Positions 1 through 10,776 of a stretch of 64,000 bases of DNA are shown in pieces. The notes under the pieces are model-generated. The model did no database searches, was not told the DNA's origin, and saw nothing but the letters and a program-made list of their open reading frames with translations. This stretch comes from Anadara kagoshimensis (taxonomy: Eukaryota; Mollusca; Bivalvia; Arcoida; Arcidae), in contig CM037869.1 in the NCBI GenBank assembly GCA_021292105.1, forward strand, positions 47,988,077 to 48,052,076, read 5' to 3'. A program made the position numbers and the translations under genes. Each line of letters opens with the position of its first letter. Within the stretch, counting starts at the first letter, position 1.

Positions 1-13
1 CCCCCCCCCCCCC

Positions 14-44
<31 letters not shown>

Positions 45-46
45 AT
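1..46. repeat. Poly-C run followed by (AC)n microsatellite
   Basis: The window opens with about 30 consecutive C followed by an AC dinucleotide tract. Such runs are common assembly break points, so the left edge may be imprecise. Confidence 0.9.
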
Positions 47-984
47 ACACCTTGTCCTTCTATCAATTTCTATCATTTAATGAATAATTATTTTTCAGAT
101 AGACTATATTCAAAATGGCTTATTCAAAAAAATTTAGGCTGTTCAGACAGTCAAACTTTAATATTTAGTGAAGGATGCAAATGGGAACTTGTTCTCAAAG
201 TTTGCTGTGCATCACATCGGTACACAATCCATAGATATCGACAGTGTGAAAACGAAAGTAGATCTACGACACCCAAGAGTTATCTACCTTGACTGTGTTT
301 GATCAATTTTTTAAAACACCCCGACCTGCTTAATCCTCTATTCGATCCAAGTTACAATATAGACAGATGGAACTGAAAAGTTTGACGATTTATCCATTTT
401 ATTCGTAAAAATGTGACATTAATAAATAAATAATAAATGTTAAAATCACGAAGTGAAAACATGATATATCATCCGGGTTTCTTCGGACTTTTATATGGAA
501 AGAGAACGATAAATCTGATTACATTAGCATTCCGAAAACATAACTTGTCCTTACCTTGGACTTTCTGTCTTTTTCTATGATAGATGTCCCACCAATTTTT
601 CCCTTTTTCGTCAAGATTTGTTGAATACGCACATGATATTATTTTGCTTATGCGATCAAGCGTACATTTTTGTTTTAATTTCCCGTGCAACTGAAATATT
701 TTGCATCCACAAACAGACGTCCTCCTGACATGAGAATGCATGACTAAAGGGGAGATAACTGTATTCCGTGTATCATCCAATGACGGGAAAGTGAAGACTA
801 TTAAAATGGGGGTTTAGTGGGAGGTTTGAAGAGCGTTTCTTTCTTTTCTTTTTTCTTTCTTTTTTTTTAGTTCAGGGGCGTAATTTACTACCGGCCAAAA
901 GGCACGTGCCTACACATTATTTTGACAAATTATATGTCAATGTATCTATTAAGAATCAAATCAAATTAAATTAATACATGTACA

Positions 985-1195
985 AGTTTCTAGTGCGTGT
1001 AGGGCAATGTGCCGCCGCGATGAGCGTTTTTCGCGTATCACGCTTACCATGCCAAGGGCATCGGTTTTTTAAAGATCCCCGATCCAAAGGATCGGCGACT
1101 TTCATTTATAATTGCTGAAGACTGCCACTTTTCAAGTCTTTGGTCTGCCTGGCCTTCCACATACGAAGCGAGCACCAACTAAGCTACCGCATTTA
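985..1195 (-). repeat. Degenerate tRNA-derived SINE
   Basis: On the minus strand this begins with an A-box-like GCGGTAGCTTAGTTGGTGCTC and continues into a body containing GGATCGGGGATC, resembling the better-preserved SINEs elsewhere in the window. The B box is eroded, so this is an old copy. Confidence 0.5.
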
Positions 1196-1512
1196 ACATA
1201 GACTATGACGAGGCACTAAGAGTTTTCAAAAACTAAAATCAGAAAAACATCCCGACTGCTATAAAAAATCATTTGACAGCAATCTACTGAATAAGTCAAA
1301 ATTTCGCTTTCAATTAACGATTTCAGTGTAAGTTTTTACAGCATACAGTGTGTTATATAAAGACACTAAGACAGTCCGAATTGAGTGTTAATTCGATTTA
1401 ATATTTAAAAATTTCCCGGACCCCACCCCCAACTCCTCAGTCCCGCACCCACTCCCATCGATACTCTGCACACCATGCGTCTGTGCCTACACGATGTCTC
1501 GGACACAGCTAC

Positions 1513-1566
1513 GCCCCCCCCCCCCACACACACACACTCACACACACACACACGCGCGCGCGCGTT
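1513..1566. repeat. C-run, (CA)n and (CG)n alternating purine-pyrimidine tract
   Basis: A run of C is followed by CA repeats and then a CGCGCGCG stretch. Alternating CA/CG DNA is a classic Z-DNA-prone sequence. No gene is adjacent. Confidence 0.8.
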
Positions 1567-2289
1567 GTTACATAATGCTTTATAATAAATTTCAGTTTTT
1601 CAAATTTCTTTATACAGAGAACATGTTAACATAATTATAAATAAACATGTTGCATGCGCGAGTTACATACATATACATTATACATAATATAAATGCTAAC
1701 CTGGAGGATTGACTCTTTTAAAAAATGACACATATAAATTTGCATAGGTTTTTTAACAATGACAATTTTTTTGTAGAAAATAATGAATTGTATTTTAACA
1801 CATTTGGATTTTTTCTATAAAACAGAGGTAAATATTTCTTTCTTATATAAAGTCATGGCGCATTAATGGTGAAAATAAGTTTTACAGATTAATAACATCC
1901 AAGGATAAGTCACAAAAAATCACATTCTTACATCTTAATTAATCTTCATGTGGTCCACGTCTCCCGATCTGCTTCAAACTAATTTTCACAAAGCGTATGC
2001 ATTGTTTTACCATGGCAATCAGTATCAACCAGAGGACGAACTATTAATGATAATTATTTGAAAACGCATAAAATAATAATAATAATAAAACCCTCAAAAC
2101 GCCAGAAATTAACTCCAAGGAAAGAGGATGGTCCCTTCTTTTACTCCACATCAGCAATTTACCAGCCTTTCTTCATGTGTTGCTCTACTCCTGATATGTT
2201 TTTTCGCACATTATTTTGAGGGGCAAATTGGCAACGGATATATACATTTGTACCTTGACTTTAAAAATTGATCATAAGTTGAGTGATAA

Positions 2290-2420
2290 CGTTTTAGATA
2301 CCAGTCAAGAACATTTCACTTAGACAAAGACATTACCAGCTATAGGCTAAGGTGCAGAAATTTTACCGGTGTTGCGCTGATGCCATTAAACAGCAGGGTT
2401 CATTAGGTACCTTGTGATTA
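2290..2420 (-). repeat. Diverged fragment of the composite SINE 3' body
   Basis: Read on the + strand, the segment with AGGTGCAGAAATTTTACC and GTTGCGCTGATGCCATTA is a diverged reverse complement of the 3' part of the composite SINE at 16528-17111. It is an old truncated copy. Confidence 0.5.
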
Positions 2421-3189
2421 AAGGCTTTAACCACTAGGCAACCGTAGCCCAGGAACAGAGGATAGATACCCACTGACCCAGTGGAACCCTAGACTACAGA
2501 CGCCATGTGATAAAAGATTTGTACTTTAACCGCTAGGCAACCGTAACCCAGGAGAGTTGAACCCTGAAGTACTAGGCAACAGTAGTCCAGGGGCAGATGA
2601 TGGCTATTGTAAGCAATAGAACACCAACTGTACAATGCAAGACAGAAATCAGAAAAGTAAAAAGTCAGAAATAGTATAAGAATTGAGAGAGCGCCCCGAA
2701 AGGGCGAGTGGTCAAAACATCCATCACGGATATAATGAACCACCTTCCCGTTTGATATCGGAGACTCCTCCGACATCTTACACTATTCTGTTAAGAACAG
2801 CCCGGGAAACAGAATTGATTAGAATTGAGTAATGTTGGTTTATAACGATATCTGGAATCACTTCATTCTGGTGTCGTCTAGTAATGCATTTAAAATTAAC
2901 TTTGTAGATACATGTTATATTTTATGTTTAATTTTGATATAAAGATAAAAATATATATATATTTTTTTATAGAAGTTTCTTCACAGTATAGCTTAACTTT
3001 TTGAAGAATTTGGTTAAATACAATTAAAATTATTCTATTATACTTGGTTATGTCATTCCACGTAACTCTTACATACCACAAAATGTTTTATGAATAGTGA
3101 ACACAGCTCCGGATCGAAGACATGCACGATTTACATAACTACCTGTAGGGTAAATTACATTTAAATCCAACTTGATCCAGAACAATAGG

Positions 3190-3218
3190 ACAAATAAAGT
3201 ATATTTTCACGAAACTCG

Positions 3219-3273
<55 letters not shown>

Positions 3274-3337
3274 GGGGGGGGGATGAATGCATAGTGTGCT
3301 ACATATGCAAATAAAGTATATTTTCACGAAACTCACC

Positions 3338-3370
<33 letters not shown>

Positions 3371-3400
3371 TATGGGATGAACGCATAGTGTGCTACATAC
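3190..3400. repeat. Tandem segment with internal (AC)n/G-run and (GA)n
   Basis: Two tandem copies of a roughly 110-120 bp segment that starts AAATAAAGTATATTTTCACG and ends in ATAGTGTGCTACATA. The first carries about 25 AC repeats plus a G run, the second a GA repeat, so the same locus has expanded two different microsatellites in adjacent duplicates. Confidence 0.8.
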
Positions 3401-3543
3401 ATATTATTTATATCTTATGTATGTACGGGATTTGAACCGTGTACTTTGGATAACAATTGATTGAATGGGGGTTTACGTTCTAGACAAGACTATTTCACTT
3501 AAATCGATACGTCACCAACTAAAAGTAAAGTGACAGAAATTTT

Positions 3544-3790
3544 GACCTTTCCAAAGTTCTAGTGCGCTCAGGGCAGTGTGCAGGGAGGGCCACAGTCAAC
3601 GTGCCACGTCTGTCGTGACACGTGGCATCGTCTCTTGCGAAAGACCCCGTGACATTCATTTTTAAATGATGAAAGGGAACAGTAAACGCCTATTTTCAAA
3701 TCTAGGTCTGACACGGTTAGGGTTCGAACCCACAACTTTTCACAGACAAATCTACCACTCTACCAACTAAGCTACAACTGTGGTTCCAAG
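3544..3790 (-). repeat. tRNA-derived SINE, unit A
   Basis: On the minus strand the head has an A box (TAGCTTAGTTGGTAGAGTGG) and a B box (GGGTTCGAACC, at 3720-3730), followed by a body containing AGGCGTTTACTGTTCCC. Box spacing fits a tRNA-derived Pol III promoter. Its counterparts in the other units are more eroded. Confidence 0.75.
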
Positions 3791-3982
3791 GTTCCAACAA
3801 AAGATAACTTGGATTACATATATATAATGCATGTTTGTTAGTAAACAATATACTAAAATAAACTATATTTAATATAAATTAACTTAAGCTTAAAATCAGT
3901 GTTTTATCTAAATCATCCAAATTGAAGCTGATTATTAAAACTTAACGTATCAAAGTACAAAATATTAAATTATCTACACCGG

Positions 3983-4080
3983 TATATATAACCCGGTCTC
4001 AGGACAGTATCTCTGATAGTCGAGTATTATACAGAAATATACACAGCATCACAAAAATCAGAGAAAATACTGCTGAAAAA
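3983..4080 (+). promoter_or_regulatory. TATA promoter and noncoding exon 1 of TRIM-like gene A
   Basis: A TATATATAA box at 3983-3991 is followed about 30 bp on by a short segment ending in a strong splice donor (AAA|GTAAGT, intron from 4081). TATA box, segment and donor recur at the same relative position in units B and C despite divergence around them. Pairing with the conserved acceptor at 5305 gives a 5'-UTR exon of roughly 65 nt. Transcription start is inferred, not observed. Confidence 0.55.
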
Positions 4081-4231
4081 GTAAGTTACGCTTTTATACA
4101 AACAAATTACTTGTCTTCACGTATTGTATTTTTTACAAGTGGTCAATTTAATGTCTGGATTCAGTTGGATGGAATGAATTTAGGGTGTTTCTTGACCAAA
4201 TCAAGATTTTACCCTTATATGGAAGTAAACC

Positions 4232-4794
4232 TACGAAAGCCTATTAAGCTCATGAATAAAAAAAATTAAAAGGCGTAATAACGCGAAATAAAGGCGTTAT
4301 AATGCGAAAAAGGCGTTATAACGCGAATTGAAAGGCGTTATAACGCGAAATAAAGGCGTAATAACGCGAATTGAAAGGCGTTATAATGCGAAATAAAGGC
4401 GTAATAACGCGAATTGAAAGGCGTTAAAACGCGAAATAAAGGCGTTATAACGCCTTTAGAAAGGCGTAATAACGCGAATTGAAAGGCGTTATAACGCGAA
4501 ATAAAGGCGTAATAACGCGAATTGAAAGGCGTTATAACGCCTTTATTTCGCGTTATAACGCCTTTCAATTCGCGTTATTACGCCTTTATTTCGCGTTATA
4601 ACGCCTTTCAATTCGCGTTATTACGCCTTTATTTCGCGTTATTACGTCTTTATTTCGCGTTATAACGCCTTTCAATTCGAGTTATTACGCCTTTCTAAAG
4701 GCGTTATAACGCCTTTTTTCGCATTATAACGCCTTTATTTTGCGTTATTACGCCTTTTAATTTTTTTTATTCATGAGCTTAATAGGCTTTCGTA
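4232..4794. mobile_element. Foldback transposable element with tandem subrepeats
   Basis: A 563-bp near-palindrome. Its ends are TACGAAAGCCTATTAAGC and the exact reverse complement. Inside, both arms are built from about 21-bp subrepeats of the form AAGGCGTTATAACGCGAAAT. It is flanked by direct repeats TAAACC (4226-4231 and 4795-4800), read as a 6-bp target-site duplication; units B and C have a single TAAACC followed by the same GAACTAACC flank and no insertion. It lies in the 5'-UTR intron of gene A and has no coding capacity, so it would need a transposase in trans. Confidence 0.85.
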
Positions 4795-4869
4795 TAAACC
4801 GAACTAACCCAAGAAAACAAATCTTTGGCAAGTGAATTGACAAACTTTGTTATACTAAGATCTGCCCAA

Positions 4870-5160
4870 GTAAATGTTGTGAGCGGATGTAGACAACTGC
4901 AACTGCAAAGTGTTTGGCAAAAGAACAGTCACTACCTACTTTCAAGTTTTGGTCAGACCCGATCGGGGTTTGAACTCACAACCTCTCTTATAGGGAGCGA
5001 TCATTTCACCAACTGAGTAACCGTAGTGGTTTACTTAGCAAAAGAACAGTCGCTATCTATTTTTAAGTATTGGCCAGACCCAGGATGGGGTTGAACCCAC
5101 CACCCCCACATACAAAGTGAACACTCTACCAACTGAGCTTCTAAAGTGGTGCTTCATAGT
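4870..5160 (-). repeat. Two adjacent minus-strand SINE copies, unit A
   Basis: Each copy read on the minus strand carries an A-box-like motif (ACTCAGTTGGTGAAATGATC; AGCTCAGTTGGTAGAGTG) and a B-box-like motif (GTTCAAACC; GGTTCAACCCC), then GGTCTGACC or GGTCTGGCC and AACAGT-containing bodies. They lie head to tail in the 5'-UTR intron. Homologues are at about 17,190-17,500 and 29,388-29,700. Confidence 0.65.
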
Positions 5161-5305
5161 GGTTTTAGAAGTAAACAGTTTAAATCAAACTATTTCATTA
5201 AAATTTACAATGGTTTTTAGGATGAACTATCTACTTTTGGCTTTAAAATGTTGGGTCGATGGAAAGCCACAATTACAATTGAAGTTCATTTGTTCTTTTC
5301 TACAG

Positions 5306-5475
5306 AAAACGAGTCAATCACTGACTGACTGGATTTAGTTATAATTATACACAAGCAGCATGAACACCCCTAAGTCTTAACACCTGTTGAAAGCGGTCAC
5401 TATGGCAATAGTATTTGCCCAAGGACAGTAGCAGACTACACGGCAATCAACTTTTACCTTTTGAAAGCAGTCACC
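5306..5475 (+). promoter_or_regulatory. 5'-UTR exon 2 leader with decoy upstream ORF, gene A
   Basis: A pyrimidine-rich acceptor (TTCTTTTCTACAG, AG at 5304-5305) is conserved in all units. Between it and the true start, 5402-5431 forms a nine-codon upstream ORF (MAIVFAQGQ, stop). It resembles the real N-terminus (MATAVAQD), and the preceding GAAAGCGGTCAC resembles the Kozak region GAAAGCAGTCAC. The leader therefore appears to be a degenerate local duplication of the start region and could reduce initiation at the main ATG. Confidence 0.5.
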
Positions 5476-7137
5476 ATGGCAACAGCAGTGGCTCAAGACA
5501 AATTTACACTGCAATGTGACCTCTGTAAGAATCCCCACGATGTCAAGTGGAAATGCCTAGAATGTAAAGAATGGTTATGTTTCAACTGTAAAACGGCCCA
5601 CACCAACAGCAGTGCTAGCAAAGACCACCACGTGTCGTCACTAATGGATGCCGATCTCGCTGATCAACTTCAAATACAGAGTAAATTGTGCAAGACACAC
5701 AAAACAGAATCCCTCTGCATGTACTGCAACAACTGTAAACAGCCCATTTGTCTTCGTTGCATAACAGGTCATCATAAGTCGCACGCGTTTGAACATCTTT
5801 CTGACATCATTAACAGAAAGATGAAAGACCTGAAAAAATACTTTGAAGATCTTAAAAAATATGAGATGCAAGACTTAGAGAAAATAGGCAGAGAAATCCA
5901 ATGTGTCCAGGATCGATACGAGGGGGAAATCCAAACCTGTATGGACAACATCAGACAACAAGGAAGGCAACTGAAAGACGCCGTGGACACAATGGTAGAG
6001 ACTTCCGTCAAATTGGTAGAACAAAAAGCAAAGGAGGGCAGGACACATATAAAAACCATCAAAGAAGAACATGTAAAACAAAAACAAAATTTACGGACAA
6101 TCATTGAAAATGGCGAGAAGAAGATGGAGTCATCAAGTGCCATAGAAATTATTAACATGTCAGATGAGATGAAAACCAAAACAAAACAACTTCTAGCCAC
6201 CAAAAAACAACAAATCCATGTCCAAGCTCCGGTATTCGTCCACCGTCCTCCTGATACAAATACCAGCGACATGCTTAAGGAAATGTTCGGCCATTTTGAT
6301 TTCGAAATGGAAGATGAAAAAGGTTCAGAATGCTTTGCCATAGCGAGAATTTCCAACAAAACACCACAAGTACAGGTTATATCAAAATTCAAATATGGTG
6401 ATGGAGTAGCTAAAGTTTGCTGCTGTGATCAAGAGACAGCATGGTTGGGAGCTGGAGCAACACTGACAAAAATAAAAAAAGATGGAACTGAACTTAAATC
6501 TATTAGAAGTCAAAATAATGTAAGAGGATTAGCCAGGTCAAACACGGGTCAGTTACTTATCTCCACAAGAAACTGTAGTATTGACACACTGAATACTACA
6601 GAAACAGGTACTAAAACATTCTGTAGAACAAACAGTGCTTATTATTATGGTGGAATCTATGTGGCTCAGGATGGCGATATTTATCAATGCCAATATACCA
6701 GAGTGGTAAAGATGTCACCTGGTGGAAAAGAGAAACAAATTATAGATTTTAAAGATGGAAAATATGCAGGTGTTAAAAATGTCAGGTGCATAACCCAGAA
6801 TGTTAATGGTGACCTGTGGATAACTGGTGGTGCTGGTCCTAATTGTGTGGTTCTGAGTAAAGATGGGGAATACAAATTCTGCTACAATGGACCAAAAGTC
6901 ATTCAATTAGAAACCCCTCCAGGATTTTGTGATCTAACTCATAATAAAGATGGCGACGTTCTAATTTGTGATTGTAACAACGACAAGGTACACATGGTGG
7001 ACAGAGATGGTAACTTTATTCAGTTTTTACTAACAGAGGACCATGGAATAAAGAAGCCATGTTATATATCACATGATGAACAAAGGGGTGTGTGGGTAGG
7101 ATGTGATGATGGAACTGTATTAGTTGCTAAATACTAA
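5476..7137 (+). CDS. TRIM-like protein: two B-boxes, coiled coil, C-terminal NHL-type propeller (copy A)
   Basis: Intact 553-aa single-exon coding sequence. I chose the ATG at 5476 (CACCATGG, strong Kozak context). An N-terminal B-box has Cys14, Cys17, Cys27, Cys30, Cys35, Cys38 and His51/52. A second B-box has Cys72, His75, Cys84, Cys87, Cys92, Cys95 and trailing histidines. Residues about 108-260 are charged and heptad-like (coiled coil). About 290-553 form a repeat-rich domain with NHL/beta-propeller strands such as NGDLWITGG and GDVLICDCNNDKVHMVD. There is no RING domain, so it is a TRIM-like rather than a canonical E3. Such proteins are greatly expanded in bivalves; roles in innate immunity or RNA/protein binding are inferred from the family. 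Start of a three-copy tandem array. Confidence 0.9.
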   Translation: MATAVAQDKFTLQCDLCKNPHDVKWKCLECKEWLCFNCKTAHTNSSASKDHHVSSLMDADLADQLQIQSKLCKTHKTESLCMYCNNCKQPICLRCITGHHKSHAFEHLSDIINRKMKDLKKYFEDLKKYEMQDLEKIGREIQCVQDRYEGEIQTCMDNIRQQGRQLKDAVDTMVETSVKLVEQKAKEGRTHIKTIKEEHVKQKQNLRTIIENGEKKMESSSAIEIINMSDEMKTKTKQLLATKKQQIHVQAPVFVHRPPDTNTSDMLKEMFGHFDFEMEDEKGSECFAIARISNKTPQVQVISKFKYGDGVAKVCCCDQETAWLGAGATLTKIKKDGTELKSIRSQNNVRGLARSNTGQLLISTRNCSIDTLNTTETGTKTFCRTNSAYYYGGIYVAQDGDIYQCQYTRVVKMSPGGKEKQIIDFKDGKYAGVKNVRCITQNVNGDLWITGGAGPNCVVLSKDGEYKFCYNGPKVIQLETPPGFCDLTHNKDGDVLICDCNNDKVHMVDRDGNFIQFLLTEDHGIKKPCYISHDEQRGVWVGCDDGTVLVAKY

Positions 7138-7149
7138 GTACACAGAATG

Positions 7150-8300
7150 AGAAAGAATATTTATATTATCGTGAAGATGTGTATGGTAGATGGTGGCGAG
7201 GTGTAGGGTGGAATATGAGGGTGTATGAAGTAGGTTGTGAGCGTGTGTTGTATGTTCCGAAGGTTTGTTGGGTAGATTGTGAGGATGTTTGGGGTACAAT
7301 GTGGTGATGTATTAGTATAGGGAGAATGTTAAAACATGTGGCGTGGGATATGTGGAGTAGGTTGTGAAGGTATGTGGGTTGTTATGTGAGGGTATGAGTG
7401 GCAGGTTATGAGGGTGTGTGGGGTGGAATGTGAGGGTATTTGGAGTATGTTGTGAGTGTGTGTGGGGTATAATGTAAAGGTATATGGGGTAGGTTGTGGG
7501 AGTGTGTGGAGTGGAATGTGAGTGTATGTGGAGTATGTTGTGAAGGTGTGTGGATTGTAATATAAGGGTATGTGTGGTAGGTTGTGAGAGTGTGTTGGGT
7601 GGAACGTGAAGGTATATGGGGTAGATTGTGAGAGAGTGTGTTGAGTGGAATGCCAGGGTATTTGGAGTATGTTGTGAGGGTGTGTGGGTGGAATGTGAGG
7701 GTATTTAGAGTATGATGTGAGGGTATGTAGGTGGAATGTGAGGGTATGTGGAGCATGTTGTGAGTGTGTGTGGGGTGGAATGTAAGGGTATGTTGGGTAG
7801 GATATTGGAATGTGTGGGATAGATTGTGGAAATATTCATAGCATGTAAGTGTGTGACAGGAAGTGGCGATGGTTTTTGTATAAGTTGCTGAGTACTTTGT
7901 GAACGTCTACAACTGTAAGATAAATGTGGGGACATGGACATGTTGGGTAGAATATAGGGAGTTGTGGGGCTATTGGGAGATGTAGGCTAAAATATGAAGA
8001 CATAAGAGGTAGAACATGTGGGAGTTATGGGGCAGGCTATTGGAAAATGTAGGATAAAATATGAGAACATAAGAGGTAGAACATGGGGATGTGTTGGCTA
8101 AAATATGGGAGTTGTGGGGTAGGGGATATAGAAAGATGTGAGGTAGAATGTAGGGATATGTTTGGTATAATATGGTGGGGGGGGGGGCGTTGTGCAGGAT
8201 GTGACGTAGGATTTCGCTAGGTTATGGGGACATGATAGATAGAATGTTGGGTACTACATGGTGAGATGAGGGGTAGGATGTGGGGATAAGACACGCTACT
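7150..8300 (+). repeat. G/GT-rich minisatellite in the presumed 3' UTR of gene A
   Basis: More than 1 kb of degenerate roughly 20-21 bp repeats of the type GGTATGTGGGGTAGGTTGTG, starting just after the stop codon. G is on the coding strand throughout, so the RNA would be G-rich and the antisense reading frames are meaningless Pro/Thr/His-rich products. Equivalent tracts follow genes B and C. Confidence 0.8.
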
Positions 8301-8332
8301 GAATACCAAGGATCATGGAATACAGTGGTTTT

Positions 8333-8338
8333 AATAAA
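8333..8338 (+). terminator. Candidate poly(A) signal, gene A
   Basis: AATAAA in the conserved context GTGGTTTTAATAAACATAGCTGG. The same hexamer in the same context sits at 20383 and 32582, immediately after each G-rich tract, so the 3' UTR probably includes that tract. Confidence 0.5.
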
Positions 8339-8395
8339 CATAGCTGGACATTATGATAAAACAAAAACATAAGAGTATTAATTGTTTATATGTTG

Positions 8396-8760
8396 ATCGA
8401 GTTTTGTATTAATACAATTGGTGCAATTTTACAAGGATTTATTTATTTCAATAAAGACTTATTGGTGATTTTTCCTGAATGACATTTAATGTTGAGTTTT
8501 GTATTAATACAATTAGTGAAATTTAAACAGGGACTTACTCTGCGATTTACTTAATTCTATAAAGACTTATTGGAGTTTTTTCCTGAATGACATTTAATGT
8601 TGAGTTTTGTATTAATACAATTAGTGAAATTTTACAGGGACTTACTCTGCGATTTACTTAATTCTATAAAGACTTATTGGAGTTTTTTCCTGAATGACAT
8701 TAAATGTTGAGTTTTGTATTAATAGAAGTACATGTAATCCAATTTTACAAGGAGTCTGAT
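8396..8760. repeat. 107/108-bp tandem repeat, unit A only
   Basis: A segment beginning GTTGAGTTTTGTATTAATAC and ending GAATGACATTTAAT starts at 8491, 8599 and 8706, with a shorter copy from 8396. The two central copies are almost identical. Units B and C lack the whole block. Confidence 0.85.
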
Positions 8761-10610
8761 TCATGATTTTACAAAAAATAGTGTCTTACTATCCTCGACA
8801 CAGTGATTTGTCCTTCGACGTCTAGTGATGTATTCTTGTGTACCATAACATTCGTAGCATATTGGTTTGTTCCAGTGCAATAACAAACTGATTTGAAATT
8901 GACAGGTTGGTTTTTTAAATGCCAATTTATGGTTGGTGCACCAACAGGCCTCCTCTGGTAGCGAGTTCCAAGTGTCATTCTTTTGACCTAACTACTTTTG
9001 GTATGGTTATAATTTAACGTTGTTTTGTATAGCCTTTTTTGTATTATGACAAGTGATATCATATCAGATTGTTCATTTAAATGGCCAACTCCACTTAGAA
9101 TTCTAAAAGTTTGTAACATATCAGCTGCCAGTCCTCTAGGTTAGATTTAAATAAATATAAATTCAGTAACAGCGTTATCCATAGTGTGAACAGAATTCAA
9201 ACTAATTTTGTTCAATCTAACAAAGACTTGAAGATATCCATGGTTTGTTTTTGTTTTAAAAATAAGATTCAATTTTTAGCACCGTGAATAGAGTTTAAAT
9301 AACAAACTTCATGCCATGATACCACATCCAATGGATACTTTTTACCCTACTGTAAACCAACTTTTATTCTTAAAATTTAACTTTTTAGATTCTCTTGCCA
9401 AAATGTTTCGTGAATCGCGATATTAATTATAGCTGAATATTAAGTTTAAATAATATATAATCTTCAAAAACATGTTGATAAACTTTCACGGTTATATTAT
9501 CGCAAAATACACGAAAATTAATCACATGAGATTTGTTGGTTTACAGGATAGTTATTTCCGTTACCAGTATATGAACATTATTTAAAGTGTAAATAGTTCG
9601 GCAAAAATGTATGAAAGGTAATCACGTGCAGAATTCACAAATAGCCCCAATTGATATACATTGTATGATTTTGTATCTTATTTGATGTTTTCTGTTCAAT
9701 CTAGTATTCTTTAAAAATTGTCATTTGTAAAAATAACATGAATATGTATATATATAAGAATTGAAGTTTTCTTCGCTTTGAGATTTATGTGATTTGTCCC
9801 AGCATGGTTTAACAGTTTTTACCATGATAAAAAATTGAAAAAAAATACCAAATTATCAATCCGGTATACTCAAACTATACTATATATATATATGTTATTT
9901 TGATGTTGTATAATTGTTAATTTCATTAAATTATTGGAATTGTTTATAATATACAGGACATTGAATTATGTAAACTTTTAACTGTAATGATTTTTTATCT
10001 TGTAACTCATTAAGAATTTAATGCGCACCCGATATACTTGAACATTTTTCAACAAAGGAGACTTTTTTACGAAGTGATTATTGCCCCGTACGTGTCAATA
10101 ACAAATGTGTTATCACCACATATTTTTTATACCCGTATTTTGTAGTATACGTGTACATGGGCCTTATAACTTTATGATTGGGTGAAAGTACATCAATTTA
10201 GTGATTATTAAAGTATATTTAATAGAAATTTGTCATATTTGGGTCAATTAATAGATTATTTTGATAAAAAACGTAAATACGGTTTTAGATCCGCCATTTT
10301 GTTTTTTGTCATACGGTCGGATTGTTTTTTTTTTTTTTTTTTTTTTTGCAGTTCATCACGATCAAAGATCGATCATCTATCATTAAGACAGCAACTTTCT
10401 GGAAAAATATCAATAAAATTGTGTTTTGATTAAAATTGGACTAATTAATCCTATTCAATCGTATGAAGTTACATGCGTACGATTATACCGGTATAAAAAA
10501 TACGTGGTAATAACATCCGCTTTTTTTTTAAATACTGAAAAGTTTTCAAGTGTTTTGATGTTGTGTAACTCCACTTTATGGTAAATATTAAAGTAAGAAA
10601 AGATAAAGTG

Positions 10611-10776
10611 TACAGTCAAACCTGTATATAAAGGCCACACAAGGGAACCAGTTAAAGTGGCATTTAGGGACAGGTGGTCCTTATATAGAGGTTCAAATAA
10701 CATTAATAAAGAGCACTTACGATGAAATTTTACTGACCCTTATATATTGTTGGGGTTTAAGACAGGTTTGACTGTA
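10611..10776 (+). mobile_element. MITE with TACAGTCAAACCTG inverted ends (family 1, unit A)
   Basis: 166 bp bounded by TACAGTCAAACCTGT and the near-perfect inverse ACAGGTTTGACTGTA, with AAGGCCAC-type internal motifs. No coding capacity. Further copies are at 22328, 34525, 44290 and 54511; the first three are unit homologues, the last two independent insertions in SAP130 introns. Confidence 0.75.

Larger units (their letters stand above)
97..3436. other. Left flank of the tandem array, no supportable gene
   Basis: About 3.3 kb of AT-rich sequence with only short, unrecognisable reading frames. It holds degenerate SINE fragments (985-1195 and about 2290-2420), three diverged repeats around a GGCAACCGTAGCCCAGG-like motif (about 2430-2600) and microsatellites. 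I see no splice-linked coding exons. Confidence 0.6.

Noticed and set aside
80-292. Possible terminal exon after TTTTTCAG at 91-98, 65 or so codons
   Set aside because: No recognisable protein, no upstream exon in the window and no second line of evidence.
4338-4568. 76-codon minus-strand frame of repeated ITPF/SRYYAF-like peptides
   Set aside because: Direct product of the foldback element's 21-bp subrepeats.
5772-6392. Long minus-strand frame inside gene A (206 codons)
   Set aside because: Shadow of the coiled-coil codons of the TRIM-like gene, with no domain or start context of its own.
7406-7941. Minus-strand reading frames rich in Thr, Pro, His and Ser after gene A (also after B and C)
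   Set aside because: They are the complement of the G-rich minisatellite; composition follows the repeat and no frame is conserved between units.
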